Of a stretch of DNA of 64,000 bases, positions 10,102 to 20,823 are shown piece by piece (position 1 is the stretch's first letter; each line of letters begins with the position of its first letter). Origin of the DNA: Sambucus nigra (Eukaryota; Streptophyta; Magnoliopsida; Dipsacales; Adoxaceae); assembly GCA_949130495.1 (NCBI GenBank), contig OX422208.1, positions 394,900,561-394,964,560 of the forward strand, read 5' to 3'. The notes beneath the pieces were generated by a model. It searched no databases and had not been told where the DNA came from. It was given only the letters and a program-made list of their open reading frames with translations. The position numbers and the translations under genes were made by a program.

Positions 10102-13067
10102 TGTAATACCCCGTACTTTTGGCTATATTTATTTTTGGGATTAATTAATTAAATGTGTATTAATTGGAAATTAATTCGGGTTATAAATACTAACGAGATG
10201 CGAGTTGGTAATTGATTATGTGCATATATGATTATATATGAATTTGTAATTATGAAATTTGTCGTGAGATTAATACACGGCAATTTGAGAATTTTGTTGA
10301 GACGCGTGTGACCGCCGCGTCGTGGTACATTATTTTAATTATAAAAGTGATTTTCATTTCTATTATATGTATGGTCGTTTTGAGTGCGCCAACGCGTCCA
10401 GAAGGGTCATGATAGTCAGAAAACACTAGCCGGGGGTGTAGTTTGGATTCCGGGGTATTTTTAGGCCATAACGGCATCATAAAGGGTATTTTGGTAATTT
10501 TACATTTTGAGGAATTAAAAGTGACGAAAATTGGGAGTTTTAATCTGATGTGGATTTAACCCATTAAACCCACCAACCAACCCATATTAACCCATTAAGC
10601 TACGGAGGCTATCATTAGGTTTACAACTTTCCCAAAGAAAACCCTAGCCACCTTAAGCCACCATTGGAGAAGAAGCTTGGAGAAGAGAAGAAATTCTGCA
10701 GAAATCTTCATCAAACCATCATCCAAACTCAGAGACAATCAAGGCAAGTGTTTTAATTATATTTAAATTCGTAGTATGTTCCTTCCATATTAGAAAATTG
10801 GAGAATATCAATTGTTCTTGAAAGATAATGAAAACCCATGTAGTTTGAAGCTTAGAACTTGAAAATATTGAGGAGAATTGCATGTAGAATGATAGGTAGA
10901 TAATTATTCTCATGATATTGGTGATTGGAAGAAATTAAAACGGATTTATATTGAGTTAATTCATGATTCAAAAAGTCATGTTCTTAAATTTTGGGGATAA
11001 AGTGTAGAGATTTGTAAATTTAGTTGATATTAGGATTGATCAATCCTTTAAAATGTGTTAGGATGTGATTATAATATGTTTAGGTTTGTTTAGAGACCTT
11101 TAAACGATTGTTGGGACTTAGTTTAGAAGATATTTGAGGAGTAAAAATGGTGAAAAACGAGATTTAGGAAAATCTGGGACGAAACTGGCAGGTCGTTAGA
11201 AGCCCTCCCCAGGTCGTTCGAACGAACTCGTTCGAACGAGCTTCTAACGAGTTGACCAATCGCTGCTAACGAGAAGGATTTCGTTCGATATCTCATTCGA
11301 ACGAGATATCGTTAGAAGGTACAGTTCGTTCGAACGAACTGGAATCTCGTTCGAACAGTCTCGTTCGAACGAAACTTCTAACGAGTTGACAGTGGAATCT
11401 CGTTCGAACAGTCTCGTTCGAACGAGAATTCTAACGAGCTGGCAGTTTGGGCCTTTTTGGACTGTTTTGATTTTTGGAATCCTGTAAAATTGTTCGAGGA
11501 TATAAATAATGTTCCGATGATGATGTAACGATAGAATTGGGACTTTTGGGTATTTATGAGAAGGAAATTAGATACGAGAGTTAAATTAAATGTACGGTTT
11601 GGGTTGAGACGTGAGTGTCTACTACGACGAGAGAATAAATTATGGCGCGTATGATTATAAACCGGAATAGTATATATTGTGATAATTATAAGTTGGTACG
11701 AGAATGCGATATGTACTACGATTGAACTATGGGATTACTAAGATGTGTGTTTACTTAGTATTGGTATATGAATTGTGTGTATGACATACCTACCATACTT
11801 GCTATCACAGGAGGTTTGCGTTCGTTTAGGGCCCTCTAATCCTTGTGTTGCCTGGATTTAGACTGGTTACCTTGATGAACATAGGTCATAGAAAGACTTA
11901 TTGGGATATTAATAAGTCCGCTGATCGTGGGAGCGTAGGTATGTACGTGACCCATGTGATGTGACTGTGTTCTCCTCCATTATTTGTGATGTTGTTATCT
12001 GTGAACTATTCCTGAGAGATTCGGAATATGTAATCCTTATGTACGTGATGTACCGGGATGGATAGCAGAGTATGTGTGCACCACAGCTTAGTTCTCGGGG
12101 TGCTTGTATTGTATATTTATGTTGTGATTAATATACACTTAATTAATGGGAACCTTCATGTAAATGTTGTGAATATAATTACGGTATTGTTTCGAGAAAA
12201 ACATAACGGGTTAGCTGATAGTAAAATATATTACATATTGAGCATCTGAGTTTACGTTAAACCACTATTTTAATTACGAGCGTTATTATGTTAATAGAAC
12301 CGAGTACAATGAGTAGGACCTATGATAGTCTAGCTAGAGATGATGTCACTTAGCTAGTGGATTGTGTCGTTGTAGATGGGTACTTACGTTAGGAGTGCAC
12401 AGTTAGACGAGAGGTGAGAATATCATGTGAGTGCACGTCCTAACATGTACTTTGAATTTAATGTTTTAAATGTTTTTAAAGCACTTGCAGGTTTTTAAAA
12501 TATCTCCACATTCGGGCTCTGACCCGTTTGCTTTTCAAATCTATTTTTCTTTGTAAAACCATTTTAGGTGCCCAGCCACAAGGACACCATGCATAGGATA
12601 TTCATTCAGGTGACGAGCTGTAGCTATTTGTGGAAGCTATAGGGATTTGCTTGTAGACGCTTCTATCACTTGGTTCTAGATTCATTATCTATCAGTTGTA
12701 GGGCATGTTGCCCATTTCTATTAGAGTTACATTTCCATTACAGTTTTCAGACTTTGGCATGTACTGTTTTAGTTTTCGGTTTACTTATTTCCGTTGTGGG
12801 ATTGTAGTGAGGAGTTTTTCCTCCATACCTTATTTACGTTATGTGATGGTCATTCTATTTACTTCATTGGTGTTATTATTCTTTATTACACTTGTTGCAT
12901 GTTAATCAGACTTTAATTAAAATTTGGCACTTACTTTTTAAATACTAGGTGGTTAGTAATCATTAAAATGTTTTCGACAGTGATGCTATTAACTGGACCA
13001 ACTTGACAGTTTGAATTAATTTAATAAAGGAGTAGCTACCCGGTATTTAATTAGTCGGGGTGTCACA
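10102..13067 (+). repeat. 5' LTR of element 1
   Basis: 2966 bp, TGTAATACCCC to GTGTCACA. A plant-leader-like block (AAACCCTAGCCACC, 10640-10653) precedes a possible splice donor, AAG|GCAAGT at 10744. A cluster of palindromes lies at 11191-11441. Short ORFs of 60-70 codons in it (for example at 12058) are not conserved in reading frame in the homologous LTRs of element 2 and are probably not genes. Confidence 0.95.
11191..11441. repeat. Palindrome cluster in the 5' LTR of element 1
   Basis: About ten TTCGAA-centred boxes, several of them perfect palindromes such as GTTCGTTCGAACGAAC and CTCGTTCGAACGAG, separated by CTTCTAACGAG or its inverse CGTTAGAAG. A repeated CAGT-CTCGTTCGAAC unit is present here but one copy (14 bp) is missing from the 3' LTR. 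Confidence 0.95.
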
Positions 13068-13069
13068 GG

Positions 13070-13081
13070 TGGTATCACAGC
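13070..13081 (+). other. Primer-binding site of element 1 (mutated)
   Basis: TGGTATCACAGC, two bases after the LTR. The initiator-tRNA-Met type site in element 2 is TGGTATCAGAGC; here one G has become C. Confidence 0.8.
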
Positions 13082-13220
13082 ATCAGGTTCTAGTGTCCTT
13101 TAGGATCTGAACGGCTTATTATGTTTTCCGCTGAGCTTTCTTTGATATAGAGCCCTAAATATTAGGAATGTTGTATTCATCTCTGTACTTTGGGAATTCG
13201 TACTTCCGCGGTTTTTTTAT

Positions 13221-14171
13221 TTGAATGATGAACTCATCCAAATTTACTCAAATTTTCAGGTGGACCGTCAAGAAGAACTAGCTCGAACTGGTAAGGGAAT
13301 AGACGGACAAGATCGACTCACACCTTGGGTATCCCCGGTTAGAATATCAACCGCCGAGTTAGCGGGTATCGTGGCACAAGCAGTTACCACTGCAGTTTTA
13401 CAATACCAAGAACGCAGCATACAACTTAAAGGAGGCAAAAGGCCTAGAGAGGTTAGCCAAGTGCATGTGAATAAGGCTGACAAATGTACGAGGACCCCGA
13501 AAATTCGACAACAGACTGCCCAAGACCGAGTCAGTTCTAATCAACAACGTGGTACAAGGAGGCATTTTCGAGAGAGGAATAAAGTTCCAAGTCTGCAAGG
13601 ACGACATCGTCAGCAGCAGAGTCAGAGGGGGAGCAACTTCCGAGGCCGATGTTTCGTGTGTGGCAGGCACGGCCATAAACGCCAGGATTGCCCAGAGGGT
13701 GTTAGAGCTCCCCAGCAGCAGGGTGCCCGTGATGATCCACAGGAGCCACTTTTTACAATCGCTCTCACAGCACCAGCTCAGGTGCTAGCCCTACCAACCT
13801 TTCCAGTAGCTCCAGTGCAACAGGGACAGAATGGTCATCAACAGTTTCAACAGGGCCAGCAATGCCAGGGCAGAAATGATAACGGTCACCAAAGTCGTGG
13901 TCAGCATGGGCAGCGAGGGGGAAACTTCCGAAGGAAGTGTTTCATTTGTGGTAAGATTGGCCACAAACGTCAGGATTGTCCTGATAGGGGCAGGGCTCCA
14001 CAGCAGCAGCAGCAGGGTGCTCGCCAGGAGCCGCAGAGGCCTATGTTTCCCGCCGCTCTCCCCGCACCGCCACAGATGGCAGCTTTTCCACCCATTCCAG
14101 CAGTCGCAGCTCGGCAGGGGCAGCTACAGTATGGACGTGCCTATAACGTCCACCAGGCTGCAGTTCCATAG
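13221..14171 (+). CDS. gag: Rearranged gag of element 1 with two zinc knuckles and no core domain
   Basis: 316 codons. Residues 40-65 (AELAGIVAQAVTTAVLQYQ) match the start of chromoviral gag, but the capsid-like core seen in elements 2 and 3 (ALQWW, FWVRFDRKYFP and EMRRKL motifs) is absent. Instead a basic, Gln/Arg-rich region leads to a CCHC knuckle (CFVCGRHGHKRQDC, 13650-13691), a second Gln-rich stretch, and another knuckle (CFICGKIGHKRQDC, 13939-13980). Element 2 has one knuckle. The frame ends at TAG 14169-14171, where element 2 has CAG; the following pol is in the same frame, so this was once a single gag-pol frame. The Met at 13221 lies before a TTTTCAG acceptor-like site; the original start after that site has been lost. 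It is unlikely to form normal particles. Confidence 0.7.
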   Translation: MNDELIQIYSNFQVDRQEELARTGKGIDGQDRLTPWVSPVRISTAELAGIVAQAVTTAVLQYQERSIQLKGGKRPREVSQVHVNKADKCTRTPKIRQQTAQDRVSSNQQRGTRRHFRERNKVPSLQGRHRQQQSQRGSNFRGRCFVCGRHGHKRQDCPEGVRAPQQQGARDDPQEPLFTIALTAPAQVLALPTFPVAPVQQGQNGHQQFQQGQQCQGRNDNGHQSRGQHGQRGGNFRRKCFICGKIGHKRQDCPDRGRAPQQQQQGARQEPQRPMFPAALPAPPQMAAFPPIPAVAARQGQLQYGRAYNVHQAAVP

Positions 14172-17100
14172 GCACCACCCGCGATTAAGGGTACGTTTCC
14201 TATCCATGGCACTATGGGTCGGGTATTGTTTGATACGGGTGCTACACATTGTTTTATAACTACACATTTCGCGAAAGCTTTAGGATTGTTAGCTACGGCA
14301 GAGAGCACGGTGACGTGTGTCGACTCACCATTGGGGAGTGGGTCACTTATCTTCTGTATATGCCGGGGAGTGGGAGTAGGGATTGGTAGCCTGGTATTAC
14401 CTGCAGATATGTTGGTATTAGTTATGCATGTTCATGATGTGATTATTGGTATGGATTGGCTCGTAGCTTATAGGGCCATGATTGATTGCTTCAGCGGGAG
14501 CATTGTTTTTGCCATTTCGGGGCAAGAGATGTTCGTAGTGACGATGCCTCGCCCAGAGGGAGGATCGACCTCTCATTTGTATTACCTAGAGGAGGATACC
14601 TCTAAGGAGGTTGTGATTCCTTTAGATTCTATCCCAGTCGTCAGGGAGTATTCGGATGTGTTTCAGGAGATACCAGGCTTACCACCCAGTCGAGAGATAG
14701 ACTTTGTTATAGATTTGCTACCGAGTACAAGACCTATAGCACGTCCACCGTACCATATGGCTCCAGCTGAGATGCGAGAGTTACGGGATCAGATAGAGCA
14801 GCTGTTAGGTCTGGGCTTTATTCGCAGGAGTACCTCACCTTGGGGCGCTCCGATTTTATTTGTGAAGAAGAGGGACGGTTCCCTGAGATTGTGTGTGGAC
14901 TACCGAGAGTTGAATAAGGTCACGATACGGAATAAGTATCCATTGCCTCGAATCGATGACTTATTCGACCAGTTGAGAGGAGCTTCTTTCTTCTCGAAGA
15001 TTGATTTGAGATAGGGGTACCATCAGTTACGTATCCGGGAGGAGGATGTCTCGAAGACCGCGTTCTTGTCGAGATATGGTTCTTACGAGTTTTGGGTTAT
15101 GCCTTTTGGTTTGACCAACGCTCCAGCTGTGTTTATGGACTTGATGAACAGAGTGTTCAGGGATTTTCTAGATCAGTTTGTCATTGTCTTCATTGATGAC
15201 ATTCTGGTTTACTCCCAGACAGAGGAGGAGCACGCCGAGCATTTGAGGCAGGTTTTTCAGACACTTCGTCAGAACGAGTTGTATGCAAAATATGAGAAGT
15301 GCGGGTTTTGGCTGAAAGAAGTCCAGTTTTTGGGGCATATTATTTCCGACCGGGGAATATCTGTTGATCCGGGGAAAGTATCAGCGGTGAGGGAGTGGGG
15401 ACAGCCCATGACACCGACTGAGATTCGTAGTTTCTTGGGTCTAGCAGGATACTACAGGAGGTTTATTCGGGGTTTCTCGGAGATAGCAGGTCCTTTGACA
15501 CATCTGACTCGTAAGGGTGTGCCCTACATCTGGAGTGATGCCTGTCAGTTGGCATTCGATGAATTGAAGGACAAATTGACCTCATCACCTGTGTTAGCAT
15601 TACTGAGATCGGGAGTTGAGTATTTGGTTTACACCGATGCGTCTTTGCAAGGACTGGGAGGTGTATTGCAGCAGGAGAGACAGGCCATAGCTTATGCTTC
15701 CCGTAAGCTTAAGCCTCATGAGAAGAATTACCCCACGCATGATTTGGAGTTGGCGGAAGTGGTATTTGCCCTACGGATTTGGAGGCACTATCCTTTGGGG
15801 GAGAAGTTCCAACTATTCACGGACCACAAGTCCCTACAGTATCTGTTCACGCAGAAGGAATTGAATATGCGGCAACGTAGGTAGCTTGAGTTTGTGAAAG
15901 ACTACCAGTTCGACATCCAGTATCACCCAGGTAAGGCTAACGTGGTAGCAGACGCGTTGAGCCGTAGGCCAGCAGATGAGGTGGCAGAGGTGTGGAAGGC
16001 TAAGTGGAATTAATTGGGACACCAGGATGCAGTGGCCCGATCTTTCATGTCTGTGATGACCGTTCACCGCAGATTGTCACGAAGGTATTACGGGCACAGG
16101 CTAATGACTCGTTCTGTCAGGAGCAGATAGTTCGATTACTAGCAGAGGGAGCCGAGTCCTATACCGTTAGCTCAGACGGGGGATTACGCTTCAATGGGAG
16201 ATTGGTAGTTCCGGAAGGGGATGAATTGCAACACGATATGATGGCAGAGTCGCACGGCTCACGGTTCGCGGTACATCCCGGAGGGGACAAAATGTACCAA
16301 GACATGAGACGCCAGTATTGGTGGAGCGGTATGAAGAGAGATATCGATGAGTTTGTTTCGAAATGCGCCACTTGTCAGCTTGTAAAAGTGGATCATCAGA
16401 GACCGGCAGGATTGCTACAGCCATTGGAGGTCCCGGTGTGGATGTGGGAGAGCATATCCATGGACTTAATCACGGGGTTGCCTACGTCGCAGAGGGGTCA
16501 CGACTCCGTTTGGGTAATTTTGGACAGGTTGTCCAAAGTCGCTCACTTTTTACCCGTAAGAACTGACTACACTACGGGACAGTATGCCCAACTCTTCATT
16601 TCAGAGATTGTGAGACTTCACGGTGTGCCCCTAAATATCGTGTCTAACAGAGACAAGATATTTGTTTCGAGGTTTTGGGAGAGTTTCCAGGAGGCCATGG
16701 GCACGAAATTGCGGTTGAGTACGGCTTATCATCCGTAGACTGATGGTCAGACTGAGCGCACAAATCAGATGTTGGAGGACATGCTACGCATGTGAATTAT
16801 TGACTTCGGGGGTGGATGGGAGCAATACCTTCCACTGGTGGATTTTTCTTACAACAAATCCCATCAGTTCACTATTGGCATGGCTCCGTTTGAGGCATTG
16901 TACGGTAGGCCTTGTCGTTCCCCAGCATGTTGGTTAGAGGTGGGGGACAACAAACTGCTTGGACCGGAAGTGATTCAGGATACTTCGGCAAGGATTGAGT
17001 TGATTCGGAGTCGCATTCGGGTAGCTCAAGACAGGCAGAAGAGTTATGCTGATGCGAAGAGATTTTTCAGGGAGTTCCTAGTAGGGGACCAGGTTTTGCT

Positions 17101-17518
17101 CAGGGTATCTCCTATGAAGGGGATTATGCGTTTCGGGAAGAAGGGGAAGTTGGCACCGAGGTATGTGGGGCCATTTCCTATTATTGAGCGGATCGGACCA
17201 GTTGCGTATAGACTCGGGTTACCGGAGCATTTGCATCGGATTCACGATGTGTTCCATATTTCCTCGCTGAGGAAATACCTTAGAGATAATTTGGCTCATT
17301 CTCACATTGCTGTGGAGGACATCGATCTCCAGCCGGATAGCTCCTACGAGGAGTGGCCAATTGCTATTTTGGACCGAAGTGAGAGGAAACTGCGGTCAAA
17401 GATAGTTCCGTTAGTGCGTGTTCAGTGGCGACATCACAATGTCGAGGAATCCACATGGGAGCGCAAGGATGAGATGTGCGATCGTTATCCAGAGCTGTTT
17501 TTAGCAGGTACTTTCTAG
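14172..17518 (+). pseudogene. pol: Decayed pol of element 1 (protease, RT, RNase H, integrase, chromodomain)
   Basis: Domains follow the order of a Ty3 chromovirus: protease with intact FDTGATH (near 14229), RT with CVDYRELNK and FIDD (near 15190), RNase H (YTDAS, TDHKS), zinc-binding HHCC and integrase core, and a C-terminal chromodomain (AILDRSERKLRSK ... NVEESTWERK, 17360-17500). Breaks relative to element 2: TAG at 15012 and 15882, TAA at 16011, a one-base deletion near 16063, TAG at 16736 and TGA at 16793. In integrase the SDRD aspartate has become Asn (SNRD, near 16647). It cannot make a working polyprotein, but the chromodomain is open to 17518. Confidence 0.95.
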
Positions 17519-17548
17519 TTTCGAATTTCGGGACGAAATTCAGTTATT

Positions 17549-17560
17549 AGGGGGGAAGTA
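17549..17560 (+). other. Polypurine tract of element 1
   Basis: AGGGGGGAAGTA immediately before the 3' LTR; element 2 has the same tract at 39680-39691. Confidence 0.85.
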
Positions 17561-20521
17561 TGTAATACCCCGTACTTTTGGCTATATTTATTTTGGGGAT
17601 TAATTAATTAAATGTGTATTAATTGGAAATTAATTCGGGTTATAAATACTAACGAGATGCGAGTTGGTATTTGATTATGTGCATATATGATTATATATGA
17701 ATTTGGAATTATGAAATTTGTCGTGAGATTAATACACGGCAATTTGAGAATTTTGTTGAGACGCGTGTGACCGCCGCGTCACGGTACATTATTTTAATTA
17801 TAAAAGTGATTTTTATTTCTATTATCCGTATGGTCATTTTTGAGTGCGCCAACGCGTCCGTAAGGGTCGTGATAGTCAGAAAACACTAGCCGGGGGTGTA
17901 GTTTGGATTCCTGGGTATTTTTAGGCCATACCGGCATCATAAAGGGTATTTTGGTAATTTTACATTTTGAGGAATTAAAAGTGACGAAAATTGGGAGTTT
18001 TAATCTGATGTGGATTTAACCCACTAAACCCACCAACCAACCCATATTAACCCATTAAGCTACGGAGGCTACATTAGGTTTACAACTTTCCCAAAGAAAA
18101 CCCTAGCCAGCTTAAGCCACCATTGGAGAAGAAGCTTGGAGAAGAGAAGAAATTCTGCAGAAATCTTCATCAAACCATCATCCAAACTCAGAGACAATCA
18201 AGGCAAGTGTTTTAATTATATTTAAATTCATAGAATGTTCCTTCCATGTTAGAAAATTGGAGAATATCAATTGTTCTTGAAAGATAATGAAAACCCATGT
18301 AGTTTGAAGCTTAGAACTTGAAAATATTGAGGAGAATTGCATGTAGAATGATAGGTAGATAATTATTCTCATGATATTGGTGATTGGAAGAAATTAAAAT
18401 GGATTTATATTGAGTTAATTCATGATTCAAAAAGTTAGGGTTCATGTTCTTAAATTTTGGGGATAAAGTGTAGAGATTTGTAAATTTAGTTGATGTTAGG
18501 ATGGATCAATCCTTTAAAATGTGTTAGGATGTGATTATAATATGTTTAGGTTTGTTTAGAGACCATTAAACGATTGTTGGGACTTAGTTTAGAAGAGATT
18601 TGAGGAGTAAAAATGGTGAAAAACGAGATTTAGGAAAATCTAGGACGAAACTGGCAGGTCGTTAGAAGCCCTCCCCAGGTCGTTCGAACGAACTCGTTCG
18701 AACGAGCTTCTAACGAGTTGACCAGTCGCTGCTAACGAGAAGGGATTTCGTTTGATATCTCGTTCGAACGAGATATCGTTAGAAGGTACAGTTCGTTCGA
18801 ACGAACTGGAATCTCGTTCGAACAGTCTCGTTCGAACGAAACTTCTAACGAGTTGACAGTGGAATCTCGTTCGAACGAGAATTCTAACGAGCTGGCAGTT
18901 TGGGCCTTTTTGGACTGTTTTGATTTTTGGAATCCCGTAAACTTGTTCGAGGATATAGATAACGTTCCGATGATGATGTAACGATAGAATTGGGACTTTT
19001 GGGTATTTATGAGAAGGAAATTAGATACGAGAGTTAAATTAAATGTACGGTTTGGGTTGAGACGTGAGTGTCTACTACGACGAGAGAATAAATTATGGCG
19101 CGTATGATTATAAACCGGAATAGTATATATTGTGATAATTATAAGTTGGTACGAGAATGCGATATGTACTACGATTGAACTATGGGATTACTAAGATGTG
19201 TGTTTACTTAGTATTGGTATATGAATTGTGTGTATGACATACCTACCATACTTGCTATCACAGGAGGTTTGCGTTCGCTTAGGGCCCTCTAATCCTTGTG
19301 TTGCCCGGATTTAGACTGGTTACCTTGATGAACATAGGTCATAGAAAGACGTATTGGGATATTAATAAGTCCCCTGATCGTGGGAGCATAGGTATGTGCG
19401 TGACCCATGTGATGTGACTGTGTTCGCCTCCATTATTTGTGATGTTGTTATCTGTGAACTATTCCTGAGAGATTCGGAATATGTAATCCTTATATACGTG
19501 ATGTACCGGGATGGATAGCAGAGTATGTGTGCACCACAGCTTAGTTCTCGGGGTGCTTGTATTGTATATTTATGTTGTGATTAATATACACTTAATTAAT
19601 GGGAACCTTCATGTAAATGTTGTGAATATAATTACGGTATTATTTCGAGAAAAACATAACGGGTTAGCTGATAGTAAAATATATTACATATTGAGCATCT
19701 GAGTTTACGTTAAACCACTATTTTAATTACGAGCGTTATTATGTTAATAGAACCGAGTACAATGAGTAGGACCTATGATAGTCTAGCTAGAGATGATGTC
19801 ACTTAGCTAGTGGATTGTGTCGTTGTAGATGGGTACTTACGTTAGGAGTGCACAGTTAGACGAGAGGTGAGAATATCATGTGAGTGCACGTCCTAACATG
19901 TACTTTGAATTTAATGTTTTAAATGTTTTTAAAGCACTTGCAGGTTTTTAAAATATCTCCACATTCGGGCTCTGACCCGTTTGCTTTTCAAATCTATTTT
20001 TCTTTGTAAAACCATTTTAGGTGCCCAGCCACAAGGACACCATGCATAGGATATTCATTCAGGTGACGAGCTGTAGCTGTTTGTGGAAGCTACAGGGATT
20101 TGCTTGTAGATGCTTCTATCACTTGGATTCCAGATTCATTATCTATCAGTTGTAGGGCATGTTGCCCATTTCTATTAGAGTTACATTTCCATTACAGTTT
20201 TCAGACTTTGGCATGTACTGTTTTAGTTTTCGGTTTACTTATTTCAGTTGTGGGATTGTAGTGAGGAGTTTTTCCTCCATACCTTATTTACTTTATGTGA
20301 TGGTCATTCTTTTTACTTCATTGGTGTTATTATTCTTTATTACACTTGTTGCATGTTAATCAGACTTTAATTAAAATTTGGCACTTACTTTTTAAATACT
20401 AGGTGGTTAGTAATCATTAAAATGTTTTCGACAGTGATGCTATTAACTGGACCAACTTGGCAGTTTGAATTAATTTAATAAAGGAGTAGCTACCTGGTAT
20501 TTAATTAGTCGGGGTGTCACA
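17561..20521 (+). repeat. 3' LTR of element 1
   Basis: 2961 bp, with the same ends as the 5' LTR. Differences include a 7 bp insertion near 18437 (TTAGGGT region) and a 14 bp loss within the palindrome cluster (18658-18892). Followed directly by the AGTAT target duplication. Confidence 0.95.
18658..18892. repeat. Palindrome cluster in the 3' LTR of element 1
   Basis: Same boxes as at 11191-11441 minus one 14 bp unit, so the cluster changes length as well as sequence between sister LTRs. Confidence 0.95.
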
Positions 20522-20526
20522 AGTAT

Positions 20527-20818
20527 GACCTTGACACCGTTCTCTCGAGACGACCACATTCTTTTTCTTGTTTTGAGAAAAATAGGTTGGCAACTCCATT
20601 CCTTTGTGTCATCCCCTTTTGACGACGTTGAATTTTATATCCAAGGCAGAATGTGAGGACTTCGGTGAGAGTGGTGAAAAAAGGACCTTCATATCCTCGA
20701 ATATCCTCGAATCACCCAAAAATGCATAGGAAGGGGAAAAGAGAGAGGGGGACATTTCCTCTCCCATCCCGATTTCAGGGTTGGCCTGCGCCAGAGGAAT
20801 TCGACCCGGATGGCCACA
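20527..20818 (+). repeat. LTR (Tat/Ogre-like), right part
   Basis: Continuation of the LTR that starts at 8420. Homology to the minus-strand LTR is clear in AAATAGGTTGGCAACTCC (left copy: AAATAGGTTGGCGAGTC) and in CCCGGATGGCCACA at the end (left copy: CCGGATAGCCAC). The expected TGGCGACT primer-binding site does not follow, so no internal region begins here. Confidence 0.6.
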
Positions 20819-20823
20819 GTATG

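Larger units (their letters stand above)
10102..20521 (+). mobile_element. Element 1: complete Tekay-like chromovirus with decayed coding region
   Basis: A 10.4 kb Ty3/gypsy element with 5' LTR, primer-binding site, gag, protease-RT-RNase H-integrase-chromodomain, polypurine tract and 3' LTR in order. The insertion is exact: AGTAT at 10097-10101 is repeated at 20522-20526. LTRs begin TGTAATACCCC and end GTGTCACA. The C-terminal chromodomain and LTRs of about 3 kb fit the Tekay (Del) lineage. The two LTRs differ at roughly 50 sites (counted by eye, about 1.7%) plus small indels, so the insertion is older than element 2. It sits in the LTR 8420-20818. Confidence 0.95.

Noticed and set aside
10182..10189. 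TATAAATA as the TATA box of the Tekay LTR
   Set aside because: Element 2 has ATAATAAT at this place, and the leader-like block lies about 450 bp further on, so the promoter position is not supported.
11191..11441. Possible CRISPR-like array
   Set aside because: Repeat units are short palindromes with irregular spacing, the spacers are repeats themselves, and the setting is a plant LTR.
11191..11441. Heat-shock elements
   Set aside because: TTC and GAA abut in the boxes (TTCGAA) and do not show the two-base gap of nTTCnnGAAn arrays.
12058..12249. Small protein (63 codons, MDSRVCVHHS) present in all four Tekay LTRs
   Set aside because: The copies in elements 1 and 2 diverge by frame-changing indels after the first residues, so the frame is not maintained. 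The start is shared only because the LTRs are homologous.
13068..13090. tRNA gene fragments
   Set aside because: The matches to tRNA 3' ends are primer-binding sites directly after LTRs; no cloverleaf is present.
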